From Candidatus Gastranaerophilales bacterium (GTDB taxonomy: Bacteria > Cyanobacteriota > Vampirovibrionia > Gastranaerophilales > Gastranaerophilaceae), in NCBI GenBank assembly GCA_947626225.1, contig CANQRH010000005.1, forward strand, positions 99,876 through 163,875: 64,000 nt of DNA, given 5' to 3'. The translations under genes were made by a program, and so were the position numbers. The stretch's first letter is position 1, and each line of letters opens with the position of its first letter. The notes under the pieces were generated by a model. The model was not told the DNA's origin. It did not search any database and worked only from the letters and a program-made list of their open reading frames with translations. Positions 1-8,076 of the stretch are shown here, one piece after another.

Positions 1-2
1 AT

Positions 3-290
3 GTAATTGAAAAATACAAGCCTCAATTGATTTTAACGCTTCATGCACCGTATAAAGTCATAAACTTTGACGGCCCGGCAAAGGAAATCAGCGAAAAAAT
101 AGCCGAAATAATTAATTATCCCGTTGAGGCAAGTATAGGATATCCGACACCGGGAAGTTTCGGGACTTATGCCGGAGTCGAAAGGCAAATCCCGGTTGTT
201 ACGCTGGAACTTGATGAACAGTGTGACAAGGAAGATTTGATTGAACCGGTTTTTAAAATATTCGACCTTTTAAAAGTTTTTTTGTTGTAG
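3..290 (+). CDS. M14-family zinc carboxypeptidase / murein peptide amidase, C-terminal part (5' end outside window)
   Basis: Only the last 95 or so residues are present; the frame is open to the left edge, so the gene is cut by the window start and the internal TTG at 27 is not a real start. The segment GYPTPGSFGTYAGVE followed by IPVVTLELDE matches the C-terminal part of M14 peptidases, where the Glu of T-x-E-L is the general base. The family hydrolyses peptide bonds, and MpaA-like members trim murein peptides. The zinc-binding half lies upstream and cannot be seen. cysS follows 24 bp downstream in the same direction, so co-transcription is plausible. Confidence 0.7.
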   Translation, partial: VIEKYKPQLILTLHAPYKVINFDGPAKEISEKIAEIINYPVEASIGYPTPGSFGTYAGVERQIPVVTLELDEQCDKEDLIEPVFKIFDLLKVFLL

Positions 291-314
291 AATTTAAGAA
301 AAAGAGGATTATAA

Positions 315-1688
315 ATGAGATTGCACAATTCTTATACAAACACGATTGAAGAATTTACTCCGATAGAAGAAAATAAAGTAAAAATGTACGTTTGCGGACC
401 AACGGTATATGATTATGCACATCTGGGGCATGCAAGATGCTATATTACATGGGATGTGCTATACAGATATCTGAAATTTAAAGGATATGACGTAACTTAT
501 TGCAGAAATGTTACCGATGTTGACGATAAAATTTTGAAAAAAGCCGAAAACGAAGGCAAAACCCCGCAAGAGGTTTCTCAATTCTGGTATAATCAGTTTA
601 CAAATTCCATGAAGGCGTTGAATAATTTAAAGCCTGATATTGAACCTTTTGCAACAAAAACTCTCGGCGAAATGATTGCGATAGTTAAAGACCTTATAAA
701 TAAAGGTTATGCTTACGAATCCGAGGGAGATGTATATTTTAGGGTGAAAAAATTCCCAAAATACGGCTATCTTTCAAAACAACCGATTGACAAACTGGAA
801 AGCGGTGCAAGAATTGAAGTAGGCGAACAGAAGGAAGATCCGCTTGATTTTGCTCTCTGGAAAAAGGATGAAAAATTCGGTTATAATTCACCTTGGGGAG
901 TCGGCCGTCCCGGATGGCACATTGAATGTTCGGCAATGAGCAGAAAACATCTCGGAAACACTATTGATATTCACGCAGGCGGTGCGGATTTGATTTTCCC
1001 GCATCATGAAAACGAAATTGCACAATCCGAATGTGCTAACGGCTGCCGATTTGTAAATTACTGGCTTCATAACGGTTTTGTTACCATCAATAAAGAAAAA
1101 ATGTCAAAATCACTGGGAAATTTTCTTACCATTGATGAACTTTTGAAAAAATATGACAGCAATACAATAAGATTTTTTATATTGACAAATCATTACAGAA
1201 TGCCCGTAGAATTTTCCGATGAGGCGCTATTATCCGCTCAGGCAGGTGTCAGACGTTTGCTTAACGCTAAGCGAAGTGAAATCAACGAAAATCTTGATAT
1301 TACCAAAAGCGAAGAATATAAACAGTTTACGCAGGCTATGGATGATGATTTAAATACGTCAAAAGCCCTTGCCGTACTGTTTGAGCTTGCAAATAAAGCA
1401 AATAAAGATGATAAAGACGCGTATACACTGCTTAATAAACTTGCATCAGTTCTCGGATTTACGTTTGACAAGCCTTCATTGAGCGAAGAAGAAGTTAAAA
1501 ATGCGGTAAAACATGTCAGCGAAAAATTAGGCAGAGAATTTGAGTCAATGGAAGAAATTATCCGTTACAGAAAAGAGGCACGTGAAGCTAAAAACTGGGA
1601 TATTGCCGATAAAATTCGTATTTCACTTGATGAAGCGGGTATTATACTTAAAGATTCAAAAGACGGAACAAGCTGGGAAGCTAAATAA
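315..1688 (+). CDS. cysS: Cysteine--tRNA ligase
   Basis: Class I aminoacyl-tRNA synthetase that charges tRNA-Cys in the cytoplasm. At 457 residues it has the usual length. The HIGH motif is seen as HLGHAR near residue 35 and the KMSKS loop as EKMSKSLGN around residue 262. The zinc ligands are recognisable: Cys27 in MYVCGPT, the Cys of WHIECSAM, and the HHENE segment. The ATG at 315 follows an AAAGAGGA Shine-Dalgarno. The gene lies between an M14 peptidase fragment and a convergent glycosyltransferase-like gene whose stop is only 5 bp away. Confidence 0.97.
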   Translation: MRLHNSYTNTIEEFTPIEENKVKMYVCGPTVYDYAHLGHARCYITWDVLYRYLKFKGYDVTYCRNVTDVDDKILKKAENEGKTPQEVSQFWYNQFTNSMKALNNLKPDIEPFATKTLGEMIAIVKDLINKGYAYESEGDVYFRVKKFPKYGYLSKQPIDKLESGARIEVGEQKEDPLDFALWKKDEKFGYNSPWGVGRPGWHIECSAMSRKHLGNTIDIHAGGADLIFPHHENEIAQSECANGCRFVNYWLHNGFVTINKEKMSKSLGNFLTIDELLKKYDSNTIRFFILTNHYRMPVEFSDEALLSAQAGVRRLLNAKRSEINENLDITKSEEYKQFTQAMDDDLNTSKALAVLFELANKANKDDKDAYTLLNKLASVLGFTFDKPSLSEEEVKNAVKHVSEKLGREFESMEEIIRYRKEAREAKNWDIADKIRISLDEAGIILKDSKDGTSWEAK

Positions 1689-1693
1689 TCATA

Positions 1694-2548
1694 TTAACTT
1701 TTGCATGGCGATAACCATTTGAGTTTTATACCGAAAATGTTTAATATATTTCTTTTAAATTCACCTTTATAAGGATGATAAAGCAAATCGTCTTTTTTAT
1801 TCAGGCATTCATCTCCGACATAGATATGTTTATTAAAAGTTATTTTTTTCTCAACTATGGCATTACATATAAAACCGCCGTTCATAAGTTCTGTCGGTAC
1901 GAACAATTCACAGTTTATCCAGCGGGAATTCTTGTCTGAAAGACATTTTTTAAATATTTGAGCATGTTCAAGACGTTTATTATATAAATAAGATATCGCA
2001 CTTTTTTCTAATATGCATACCTGAAACATTCCTCCGTATAATTCTTTTGAGTCATCATAAATCCAATCTAATCCGAAAGTCCAAAATTCGGTATTTTTTA
2101 AAGTGCCGTTAAATATGCAAATTAACAAATGTGATTTTTTATCTCTATATTTATCCAAAAACGGTTTGTAAGATTCTCCGTTGCAGTAAATATCGTAGTC
2201 AAACTGCCAGTAATATTTGTAATCGGGAAAATACTCTCTCACGTAATAAAACCGGTAATCGGCGTTATACCACATGATTTTGCCGAAATCATCAGTTTCT
2301 TCCGAAAAATAATAATTTGGAAGATTTAGTTTTTTATGAATGTTAATATCGAATAAAAAACATTTAACTTTTGTTCCGAAAAACTCTTTTTCACAAACGG
2401 GGAAATCGTATTGAATATTTAAATTCGTATTATCTATACATAATATAACATCATCACCGGATTTGCAAAGTTTTTTATATTCATCAATAACATTTTTATT
2501 AATTATATGTGTTGAAATGAATTTGAGCGTATCAGAGGTTTTATTCAT
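1694..2548 (-). CDS. Glycosyltransferase-like protein, copy 1 of an inverted paralogous pair
   Basis: This 284-residue soluble protein has no signal peptide. The central segment YYWQFDYDIYC around residue 120 resembles the acidic D-x-D metal/nucleotide-sugar site of GT-A glycosyltransferases; that reading is inference. A very similar protein is encoded at 7185-8045 on the other strand: both begin near SDTLKFISTH and end with a basic FKR..L...G.K.KWL tail. Such tails are common on proteins of LPS or capsule clusters. An XRE regulator is encoded divergently 217 bp upstream, as for the other copy. The exact substrate is unknown. Confidence 0.6.
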   Translation of the reverse strand: MNKTSDTLKFISTHIINKNVIDEYKKLCKSGDDVILCIDNTNLNIQYDFPVCEKEFFGTKVKCFLFDINIHKKLNLPNYYFSEETDDFGKIMWYNADYRFYYVREYFPDYKYYWQFDYDIYCNGESYKPFLDKYRDKKSHLLICIFNGTLKNTEFWTFGLDWIYDDSKELYGGMFQVCILEKSAISYLYNKRLEHAQIFKKCLSDKNSRWINCELFVPTELMNGGFICNAIVEKKITFNKHIYVGDECLNKKDDLLYHPYKGEFKRNILNIFGIKLKWLSPCKS

Positions 2549-2608
2549 AAAAACTCTGCCTCCGTATTGCTATTTGTTGATATAAATTTTTCATAAAATC
2601 CATACAAA

Positions 2609-2630
2609 TTATTGTTTCATACAACAATAA
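2609..2630. promoter_or_regulatory. Inverted repeat in the divergent region between the GT-like and XRE genes
   Basis: TTATTGT and ACAATAA form a 7-bp inverted repeat separated by 8 nt, inside an otherwise featureless AT-rich 217-bp divergent intergenic region. The size suits a dimeric HTH regulator such as the XRE protein encoded at 2766. Assignment as an operator is inference from position and symmetry only. Confidence 0.3.
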
Positions 2631-2765
2631 ACATTAATATTAGACCTTCGTATAAAGTTTAATTTCTTCAATATATAAATAAATCCCTGTGTACTATTCA
2701 TATATTTATGCATATAATTATATATCAATACACTTATATGTCAATGACCATTTATAATTTTATAA

Positions 2766-2993
2766 ATGCTAAATAAAAGAGATATATACAGAATTATCGG
2801 ACACAATATCCGAGATGCAAGAAAATCAAAAAATCTGACACAGGAAGATTTTGCGGAACTTATGGACAAATCTTGGAGTTATATTGCCAAACTTGAAACG
2901 GGTACTCAAAATTTTTCTATAGGAAAACTTATTGACATAGCGGGATTTTTACAAACAGACCTTGAAAAACTGTTAAAAATAACCAAAGATTAA
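2766..2993 (+). CDS. Small XRE-family helix-turn-helix regulator
   Basis: This 75-residue protein is a stand-alone Cro/C1-type HTH domain. The sequence NIRDARKSKNLTQEDFAELM, then SWSYIAKLETG, matches the helix 2/helix 3 pattern, followed by a C-terminal helix. It has no second domain, so it probably works as a DNA-binding dimer. It is encoded divergently from the GT-like gene at 1694 and lies directly upstream of the SpoIID gene, which starts 21 bp after its stop. It may regulate the divergent gene, itself, or both. Confidence 0.85.
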   Translation: MLNKRDIYRIIGHNIRDARKSKNLTQEDFAELMDKSWSYIAKLETGTQNFSIGKLIDIAGFLQTDLEKLLKITKD

Positions 2994-3014
2994 TATTTGT
3001 CATATAATAATTTT

Positions 3015-4739
3015 ATGAAAAAGACAGTTTTATTAATTTTTTCTTTAATAATTTTTTCTTGTTCCGGGTTTGGTTTTGTTCATATTCCGCAGGCTGCGAT
3101 TGAGTCGGCAAAGCAGGCTGAAACGGCGGCCGTTCAAAAACCGTCGTCACCGGTTGTCAGAGTAGGCATCGGAAATAATAATTTTTCAACATACAAATAC
3201 AAAGAAATAACCGTATTTGGAACGGGTGATACGCAGATATATGATAACGGGATGCTGATAGGAAATTTTAATCCCAATCAAAATGTGCGTATAACTTTCT
3301 CAAACGGAATGTTTAATATTTATACGCCTGAAAATACTCAGCCCGAAACGGTATCAGGTCCGGTTCAAGTGACGAGTAATTACGGGCTTCTCGGAGTTGC
3401 GGGATTAAAAAGATCCGGTTTGCAAGCTTTGTTTCATGGTGCTTTTGAACTCGTTAAATGCTCAAAAGATGAATTTAATCTTGTAAATATGGTTGAGTCC
3501 GAAGAATATTTAAAAGGTGTTGTCCCGAATGAAATGCCGGTTGCATTCGGTCTTGAAGCATTGAAGGCACAGAGTGTTGCCGCAAGAAATTATGTTTTGT
3601 CCCCGAGACCAAAGGCTTCTTCTAATTATGACGTTGTTGACAGTGTGGCAAGTCAGGTGTATTTCGGCGCTAATACGGAAAAAAGTCTTGCAACACGTGC
3701 TGTACAGGAAACTGAGGGAATTGTTGCACTTTACGGATGGGATTTAATACTTGCCCAATATTCGTCTACGGCCGGCGGATATACGGAGAGTTTTAACAAT
3801 GCGTTTTCCGATCCCGTGACAAAGCAATTTCCGTCACATGAAAAGCCGTATTTGAAAGCTGTACCTGATATTATAGGGCAGACTCCGCTGAATAACGAAG
3901 AAGATGCAAGTGCTTTTTACAGATCATTACCTTCATCTTATGACATACGTTCGTCTTATTACAGATGGGAAAGAGAATGGAGTGCGGATGAACTGAAAAA
4001 AGCATTACAGTCGACTCTGCCTGCACAATCCGCAACGGGTTTTGTGAAACCTGCTTTTTCTCAGTCGGATAAACTCAGTGATATTAAAGAAATAAAAGTT
4101 TTGAGGCGCGGTGATTCGGGTAAAATCATTGAAATGGAAATAGTTACCGACACACAAACTTATAAAGTTTATAAAGAACTCGTGATAAGAAGGCTTATGG
4201 TTTGCAAAGGTAAAGCACTGCCGTCTGCAAATGTCGTTTTTGATAATGTAACGGACGTAAACGGAAATCTTGTTTCACTAAAAGCATATGGCGGCGGTTT
4301 CGGACATGGCGTGGGTATGAGCCAGTACGGTGCAGGCTTTATGGGAAACGAATTACACAAATCATTTGATACGATATTACAGCATTATTATACGGGAATT
4401 ACGCTGGGGACAAATCCCGTGATTTTGTCCTCAAATTCAGAACAGAACTGTATTGAGCAGAGTTTTTATGCTCCGGACAAATATGCCAAAATTATTATAG
4501 ATAACAAATACGGGGTGGAAAGTTTAAAAGTTGATATCAACGGTCGTGAAAGAGTTTTTGAATTGCCGAGAGAATTTATCGGACATAAAAGATATTGTGA
4601 AATAGATATTTCCGATTTTATTCATAAGGGCAGAAACACTATTATTTTCTCGTCACCCGAATTTAAAACGGTGTCAAACAAAGGGTTAAGGTTATACGTG
4701 GAATTGGTGAAGAAAGATGACAGCGGATACGTCTGGTAA
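3015..4739 (+). CDS. SpoIID/LytB-domain peptidoglycan lytic transglycosylase-like protein, exported
   Basis: SpoIID enzymes cleave denuded glycan strands of peptidoglycan. I start at the ATG at 3015, because MKKTVLLIFSLIIFS is a clear signal peptide; a TTG 18 bp upstream would only add residues before it. IFSC could be a weak lipobox. The SpoIID core is seen in LKGVVPNEMP, whose Glu is the catalytic acid in the family, then EALKAQSVAARNYVL, SVASQVYFG, and the diagnostic GGFGHGVGMSQYGA. About 130 residues follow the core. It precedes murJ with overlap, which fits a cell-wall role outside sporulation. Confidence 0.85.
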   Translation: MKKTVLLIFSLIIFSCSGFGFVHIPQAAIESAKQAETAAVQKPSSPVVRVGIGNNNFSTYKYKEITVFGTGDTQIYDNGMLIGNFNPNQNVRITFSNGMFNIYTPENTQPETVSGPVQVTSNYGLLGVAGLKRSGLQALFHGAFELVKCSKDEFNLVNMVESEEYLKGVVPNEMPVAFGLEALKAQSVAARNYVLSPRPKASSNYDVVDSVASQVYFGANTEKSLATRAVQETEGIVALYGWDLILAQYSSTAGGYTESFNNAFSDPVTKQFPSHEKPYLKAVPDIIGQTPLNNEEDASAFYRSLPSSYDIRSSYYRWEREWSADELKKALQSTLPAQSATGFVKPAFSQSDKLSDIKEIKVLRRGDSGKIIEMEIVTDTQTYKVYKELVIRRLMVCKGKALPSANVVFDNVTDVNGNLVSLKAYGGGFGHGVGMSQYGAGFMGNELHKSFDTILQHYYTGITLGTNPVILSSNSEQNCIEQSFYAPDKYAKIIIDNKYGVESLKVDINGRERVFELPREFIGHKRYCEIDISDFIHKGRNTIIFSSPEFKTVSNKGLRLYVELVKKDDSGYVW

Positions 4740-6285
4740 TATGGAAAAAAATACAACAACCGTACTCAGAGCCGCATGGATTATAGCGGTTGTTACAATT
4801 GTAAGTAAACTTATCGGGTTTGTAAGAGATGTTATAATCGCCAAATATTACGGCGCTTCTCTGGTTTCGGATGCTTATTACTATGCTTATCAAATCCCGT
4901 CGCTTTCTTTAATTTTGCTCGGCGGTGTTGGCGGACCTTTTCACAGTGCTACCGTTGCTGTTTTTTCAAAGTTGATACCTTCCCTTAACGAAAAGCCGTC
5001 CGATGAAGTGAACAAGCTGTATTCAACTTTTATGACGGCTGCAACATTGTTTTTTCTTATACTTTCGGCAATCATGCTGATTTTTCCGAAACAAATAATG
5101 GGGTTGATAATAGCCGGCGGCTCGGCTGAAATGATATCTCTTTCGGCCGAACATTTGAAGATTATGACACCTTTGCTTGTTATAGGCGGAATTGTCGGTA
5201 TTTATTACGGAATATTGATTATATATAAGCAGTTTATGCTGCCTAATCTTTCGCCTATTATTATGAGCGCCGCAATTATCGGAATTGTAATTGCCGTTCC
5301 GAATGATAATAAGGGTTATGCTCTTGCCTGGGCAACAACAATCGGTGCAATTCTGCAGCTTGTTATTCAGTATCCGAATGTAAAAAAACTCGGTTTTTTG
5401 TGGAGACCTAACTTTAATTTTGTTAACAACCCTAATTTTAAAGCGATAAATGAACTGTTGTTCCCTGCTATATTGAGTTCAACGGTAGGACAAATCCATA
5501 TATACGTTGATATGTTCTTTACATCATCAATATCCGAAGGTGCTTGGACTGCAATCGGTTATGCAAACCGTGTTTTCCAATTTCCTGTGGGAATTTTGGT
5601 TACCGCATTTTTGGTTCCGTTATTTCCGATATTTTCAAGATTGGTTGCGAATAAGGACATGAACGGTATAAAAACTTATTTTAATAAAGGGGTAGGGGTG
5701 CTGTTTTTTGCTTCAATCCCGATTATTATAGGGATAATAACAGTCGGATATGATGCGGTTAAAGTGGTATTTGAGCGTGGTGCATTTGATGAAAATGCCA
5801 CATTTATGGTTACGGAAGCTCTGTGGTTTTTATCTGTTTCAATACTGCCGTATGTTTTCAGAGATTCTATAACCAGAGTTTATTACTCGTTTAATGATTC
5901 AAAAACTCCGTTTGTTGTTGCCTTCTCATCTATAGTTTTAAAATATCTTTTAAATTATGTCTTTATAACGAAGATGAACGCGGGTATCGGCGGGATTACA
6001 CTTTCAACATCACTTGTTACTCTTTTTAATGCCGTTGTGCTGGGTATACTGATTTTAAGAAAGTTGAAAATGGATTATGCGGGGCTGTTTAAAAATCTGG
6101 CAAAAATGTGCATTGCCGGCATTATTTCTTTTATCTTATGTTTTTCATGCGCAAATTACCTGTCTGCAGGAATTTTAAGAATATGTATTGTGGGAATTGT
6201 TTGTTTGACAAGTTATACGGCATTGAACCTTGTTTTCAAAACGGAATATGTAACGGAATTAAAAAATAGGATAATAAAAAAATGA
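4717..6285 (+). CDS. murJ: MurJ-type lipid II flippase
   Basis: This is a 522-residue MVN/MATE-like polytopic membrane protein that flips lipid II to the periplasmic face for peptidoglycan synthesis. Evidence is the N-terminal segment VSKLIGFVRDVIIAKYYG, which carries the conserved Arg, repeated hydrophobic helices across the whole length consistent with about 14 membrane spans, and FPVGILVTAFLVPLFP in the middle. The ATG at 4717 overlaps the SpoIID gene by 23 bp; an ATG at 4741, directly after that gene's stop, would give 514 residues. The stop overlaps the next start as ATGA. Confidence 0.92.
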   Translation: MTADTSGNMEKNTTTVLRAAWIIAVVTIVSKLIGFVRDVIIAKYYGASLVSDAYYYAYQIPSLSLILLGGVGGPFHSATVAVFSKLIPSLNEKPSDEVNKLYSTFMTAATLFFLILSAIMLIFPKQIMGLIIAGGSAEMISLSAEHLKIMTPLLVIGGIVGIYYGILIIYKQFMLPNLSPIIMSAAIIGIVIAVPNDNKGYALAWATTIGAILQLVIQYPNVKKLGFLWRPNFNFVNNPNFKAINELLFPAILSSTVGQIHIYVDMFFTSSISEGAWTAIGYANRVFQFPVGILVTAFLVPLFPIFSRLVANKDMNGIKTYFNKGVGVLFFASIPIIIGIITVGYDAVKVVFERGAFDENATFMVTEALWFLSVSILPYVFRDSITRVYYSFNDSKTPFVVAFSSIVLKYLLNYVFITKMNAGIGGITLSTSLVTLFNAVVLGILILRKLKMDYAGLFKNLAKMCIAGIISFILCFSCANYLSAGILRICIVGIVCLTSYTALNLVFKTEYVTELKNRIIKK

Positions 6286-6857
6286 TTATAAAAAATGCCG
6301 ATGAAATTAAACAAGTTTTGGAAAACGACGGAGTTATCGCTTTTGTAACCGATACGGTATGGGGTTTGGGCTGTCTGCCTTCAAGTGAAAAAGCCGTGAA
6401 AAAGATTTACGAAATAAAAAAACGCGAACCTCAAAAACCGTTAATTTTAATGTCTGATGATATATATCATCTTCTTGAATACGTAAAACCGATACCTAAA
6501 GCCGGATGTCAATTGATTAAAAAATATTTTCCCGGTGCATTAACAATCGTTACGCAAAAAAGTGACAAAACACCGGATTATGTAACCTCATCCATGCCAA
6601 CGGTGGGCATTCGTGTGCCTGATAATGAAGTTTTTAAAGAAATTTGTGCATCAGTGCATGTCCTTGCAACAACCAGTGCAAACCTTTCTCATCAACCGAG
6701 TGCAAAAAGTTATGAACAGGCTGTTGAAAATATGCAGGGGCTTGTCGATTTGATTATCCCCGATTACGGTTATTTATGCAAAGGTTTGGAATCCACAGTT
6801 GTCGGAATTTTGGATGATGAAGTCAGAATATTCCGTCAAGGCGCCGTTATAATTTAA
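6282..6857 (+). CDS. tsaC: L-threonylcarbamoyladenylate synthase (Sua5/YciO/YrdC family)
   Basis: A 191-residue YrdC-fold enzyme that makes threonylcarbamoyl-AMP from threonine, bicarbonate and ATP for the t6A37 tRNA modification. The N-terminal FVTDTVWGLGC, the KKREPQKPLILM segment and PGALTIVT are typical of the family, as is TSANLSHQPSA in the second half. It is the short form without the Sua5 C-terminal domain. Its ATG overlaps the murJ stop by 4 bp, suggesting translational coupling. The 3' end overlaps the convergent XRE gene by 11 bp. Confidence 0.9.
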   Translation: MIIKNADEIKQVLENDGVIAFVTDTVWGLGCLPSSEKAVKKIYEIKKREPQKPLILMSDDIYHLLEYVKPIPKAGCQLIKKYFPGALTIVTQKSDKTPDYVTSSMPTVGIRVPDNEVFKEICASVHVLATTSANLSHQPSAKSYEQAVENMQGLVDLIIPDYGYLCKGLESTVVGILDDEVRIFRQGAVII

Positions 6858-7065
6858 AATCCAATAATTCAATTAAATTCATTCCCAAAGCTTCAGCAAT
6901 TTTGGAAAGTGTAGAAAATTTCGGATCAATTATTCCGCATTCAATTCTGCTTACAGTCCGCGTTGTAAGCCCTGTCTTTAGTGCTAAATCAAGCTGAGAC
7001 ATTTTTCTTTTACCGCGTTCAAATTTTATTTTGTAACCGAGTTTAAGAAAGTCATCTTGTTCCAT
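6847..7065 (-). CDS. Small XRE-family helix-turn-helix regulator
   Basis: A 72-residue single-domain HTH protein. GYKIKFERGKRKMSQLDLAL followed by TTRTVSRIECG is the Cro/C1 fold signature, with KIAEALGMNLIELL as the last helices. It lies divergently from the second glycosyltransferase-like gene (7185), mirroring the arrangement at 1694-2993. Its C-terminal 11 bp overlap tsaC from the opposite strand. Its sequence is only generically similar to the other small XRE proteins in the window. Confidence 0.85.
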   Translation of the reverse strand: MEQDDFLKLGYKIKFERGKRKMSQLDLALKTGLTTRTVSRIECGIIDPKFSTLSKIAEALGMNLIELLDFKL

Positions 7066-7184
7066 TTTATTATCGTACTAGCTTGACATATATATTTCGA
7101 TATACTAAACTCCTATTATAAGACATAAAATACATGAAATAGTAAAAAAGTATTAATATTTAAAGACAAAATTGGTTCTGAAAA

Positions 7185-8045
7185 ATGACAGAGAAATGTT
7201 CGGATACGCTTAAATTTATTTCAACTCATTTAATAAACCGGAATATAATCAATGAGTACTTAAAACTTAGTAAATCCGGCGGCGATACTATATTATGTAT
7301 AGATAATACGAATTTAAATATTCAATCCGATTCCCCCGTTTGTGAAAAAGAGTTTTTCGGAATAAAAGTTAAATGTTTTTTATTTGATATCAATATTCAT
7401 AAAAAACTGAATTTGCCAAATTATTATCTTTCCGAAGAAACCGAAGATTTCGGCAAAATAATGTGGTATAACGCCGATTACCGTTTTTATTACGTGAAAG
7501 AGTATTTCCCGGATTACAAATATTACTGGCAGTTAGATTATGATATTTATTGCAACGGAGAATCTTACAAACCGTTTTTCGATAAATACAAGAACAGGAA
7601 TACACACCTTTTAATTTGCGGATTTCGCGGATTATTAAAAGATTCTGCCTGGTGTTGGACTCATAAACTGGACTGGATTTATGATGATAAGGCGGATTTA
7701 TACGGAAGTTTTTTCCCTGTTTGCAGATTGGAAAACAATGCAATAGCATATTTATACAAAAAGCGCCTTGAACAGGCGGAAAAATTCAAATCATATATAG
7801 GGTGTGAAAATGCGTTATGGACTCATTGTGAATTGTTTGTCCCGACAGAGCTGATTGACGGCGGTTTTAAATGTAACGCGATAATTGAAGAAAAAATTGA
7901 TCTGCAAAAAGGATATTGTCAAGGCGATGAATGTTTTTACACAAAAGATAACTTGCTCTATCACCCGTATAAAGGCATATTTAAAAGAAAGATATTGAAA
8001 ATCGCAGGATTGAAATTTAAGTGGTTAGAGCCTGTTAAAAATTAA
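7185..8045 (+). CDS. Glycosyltransferase-like protein, copy 2 of an inverted paralogous pair
   Basis: This 286-residue protein aligns along its full length with the protein at 1694-2548. It shares the SDTLKFISTH start, the KIMWYNADYRFYYV block, a YYWQLDYDIYC acidic motif, and a HPYKG.FKR.ILKI.G.K.KWL tail. Divergence is concentrated in the middle (residues 140-200). The acidic motif suggests a GT-A type sugar transferase, but this is not proven. It is transcribed away from the XRE gene at 6847 and towards rlhA, which starts 31 bp after its stop. Confidence 0.6.
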   Translation: MTEKCSDTLKFISTHLINRNIINEYLKLSKSGGDTILCIDNTNLNIQSDSPVCEKEFFGIKVKCFLFDINIHKKLNLPNYYLSEETEDFGKIMWYNADYRFYYVKEYFPDYKYYWQLDYDIYCNGESYKPFFDKYKNRNTHLLICGFRGLLKDSAWCWTHKLDWIYDDKADLYGSFFPVCRLENNAIAYLYKKRLEQAEKFKSYIGCENALWTHCELFVPTELIDGGFKCNAIIEEKIDLQKGYCQGDECFYTKDNLLYHPYKGIFKRKILKIAGLKFKWLEPVKN

Positions 8046-8076
8046 ATATCGAATATTTTTATCATATAATTTACCC

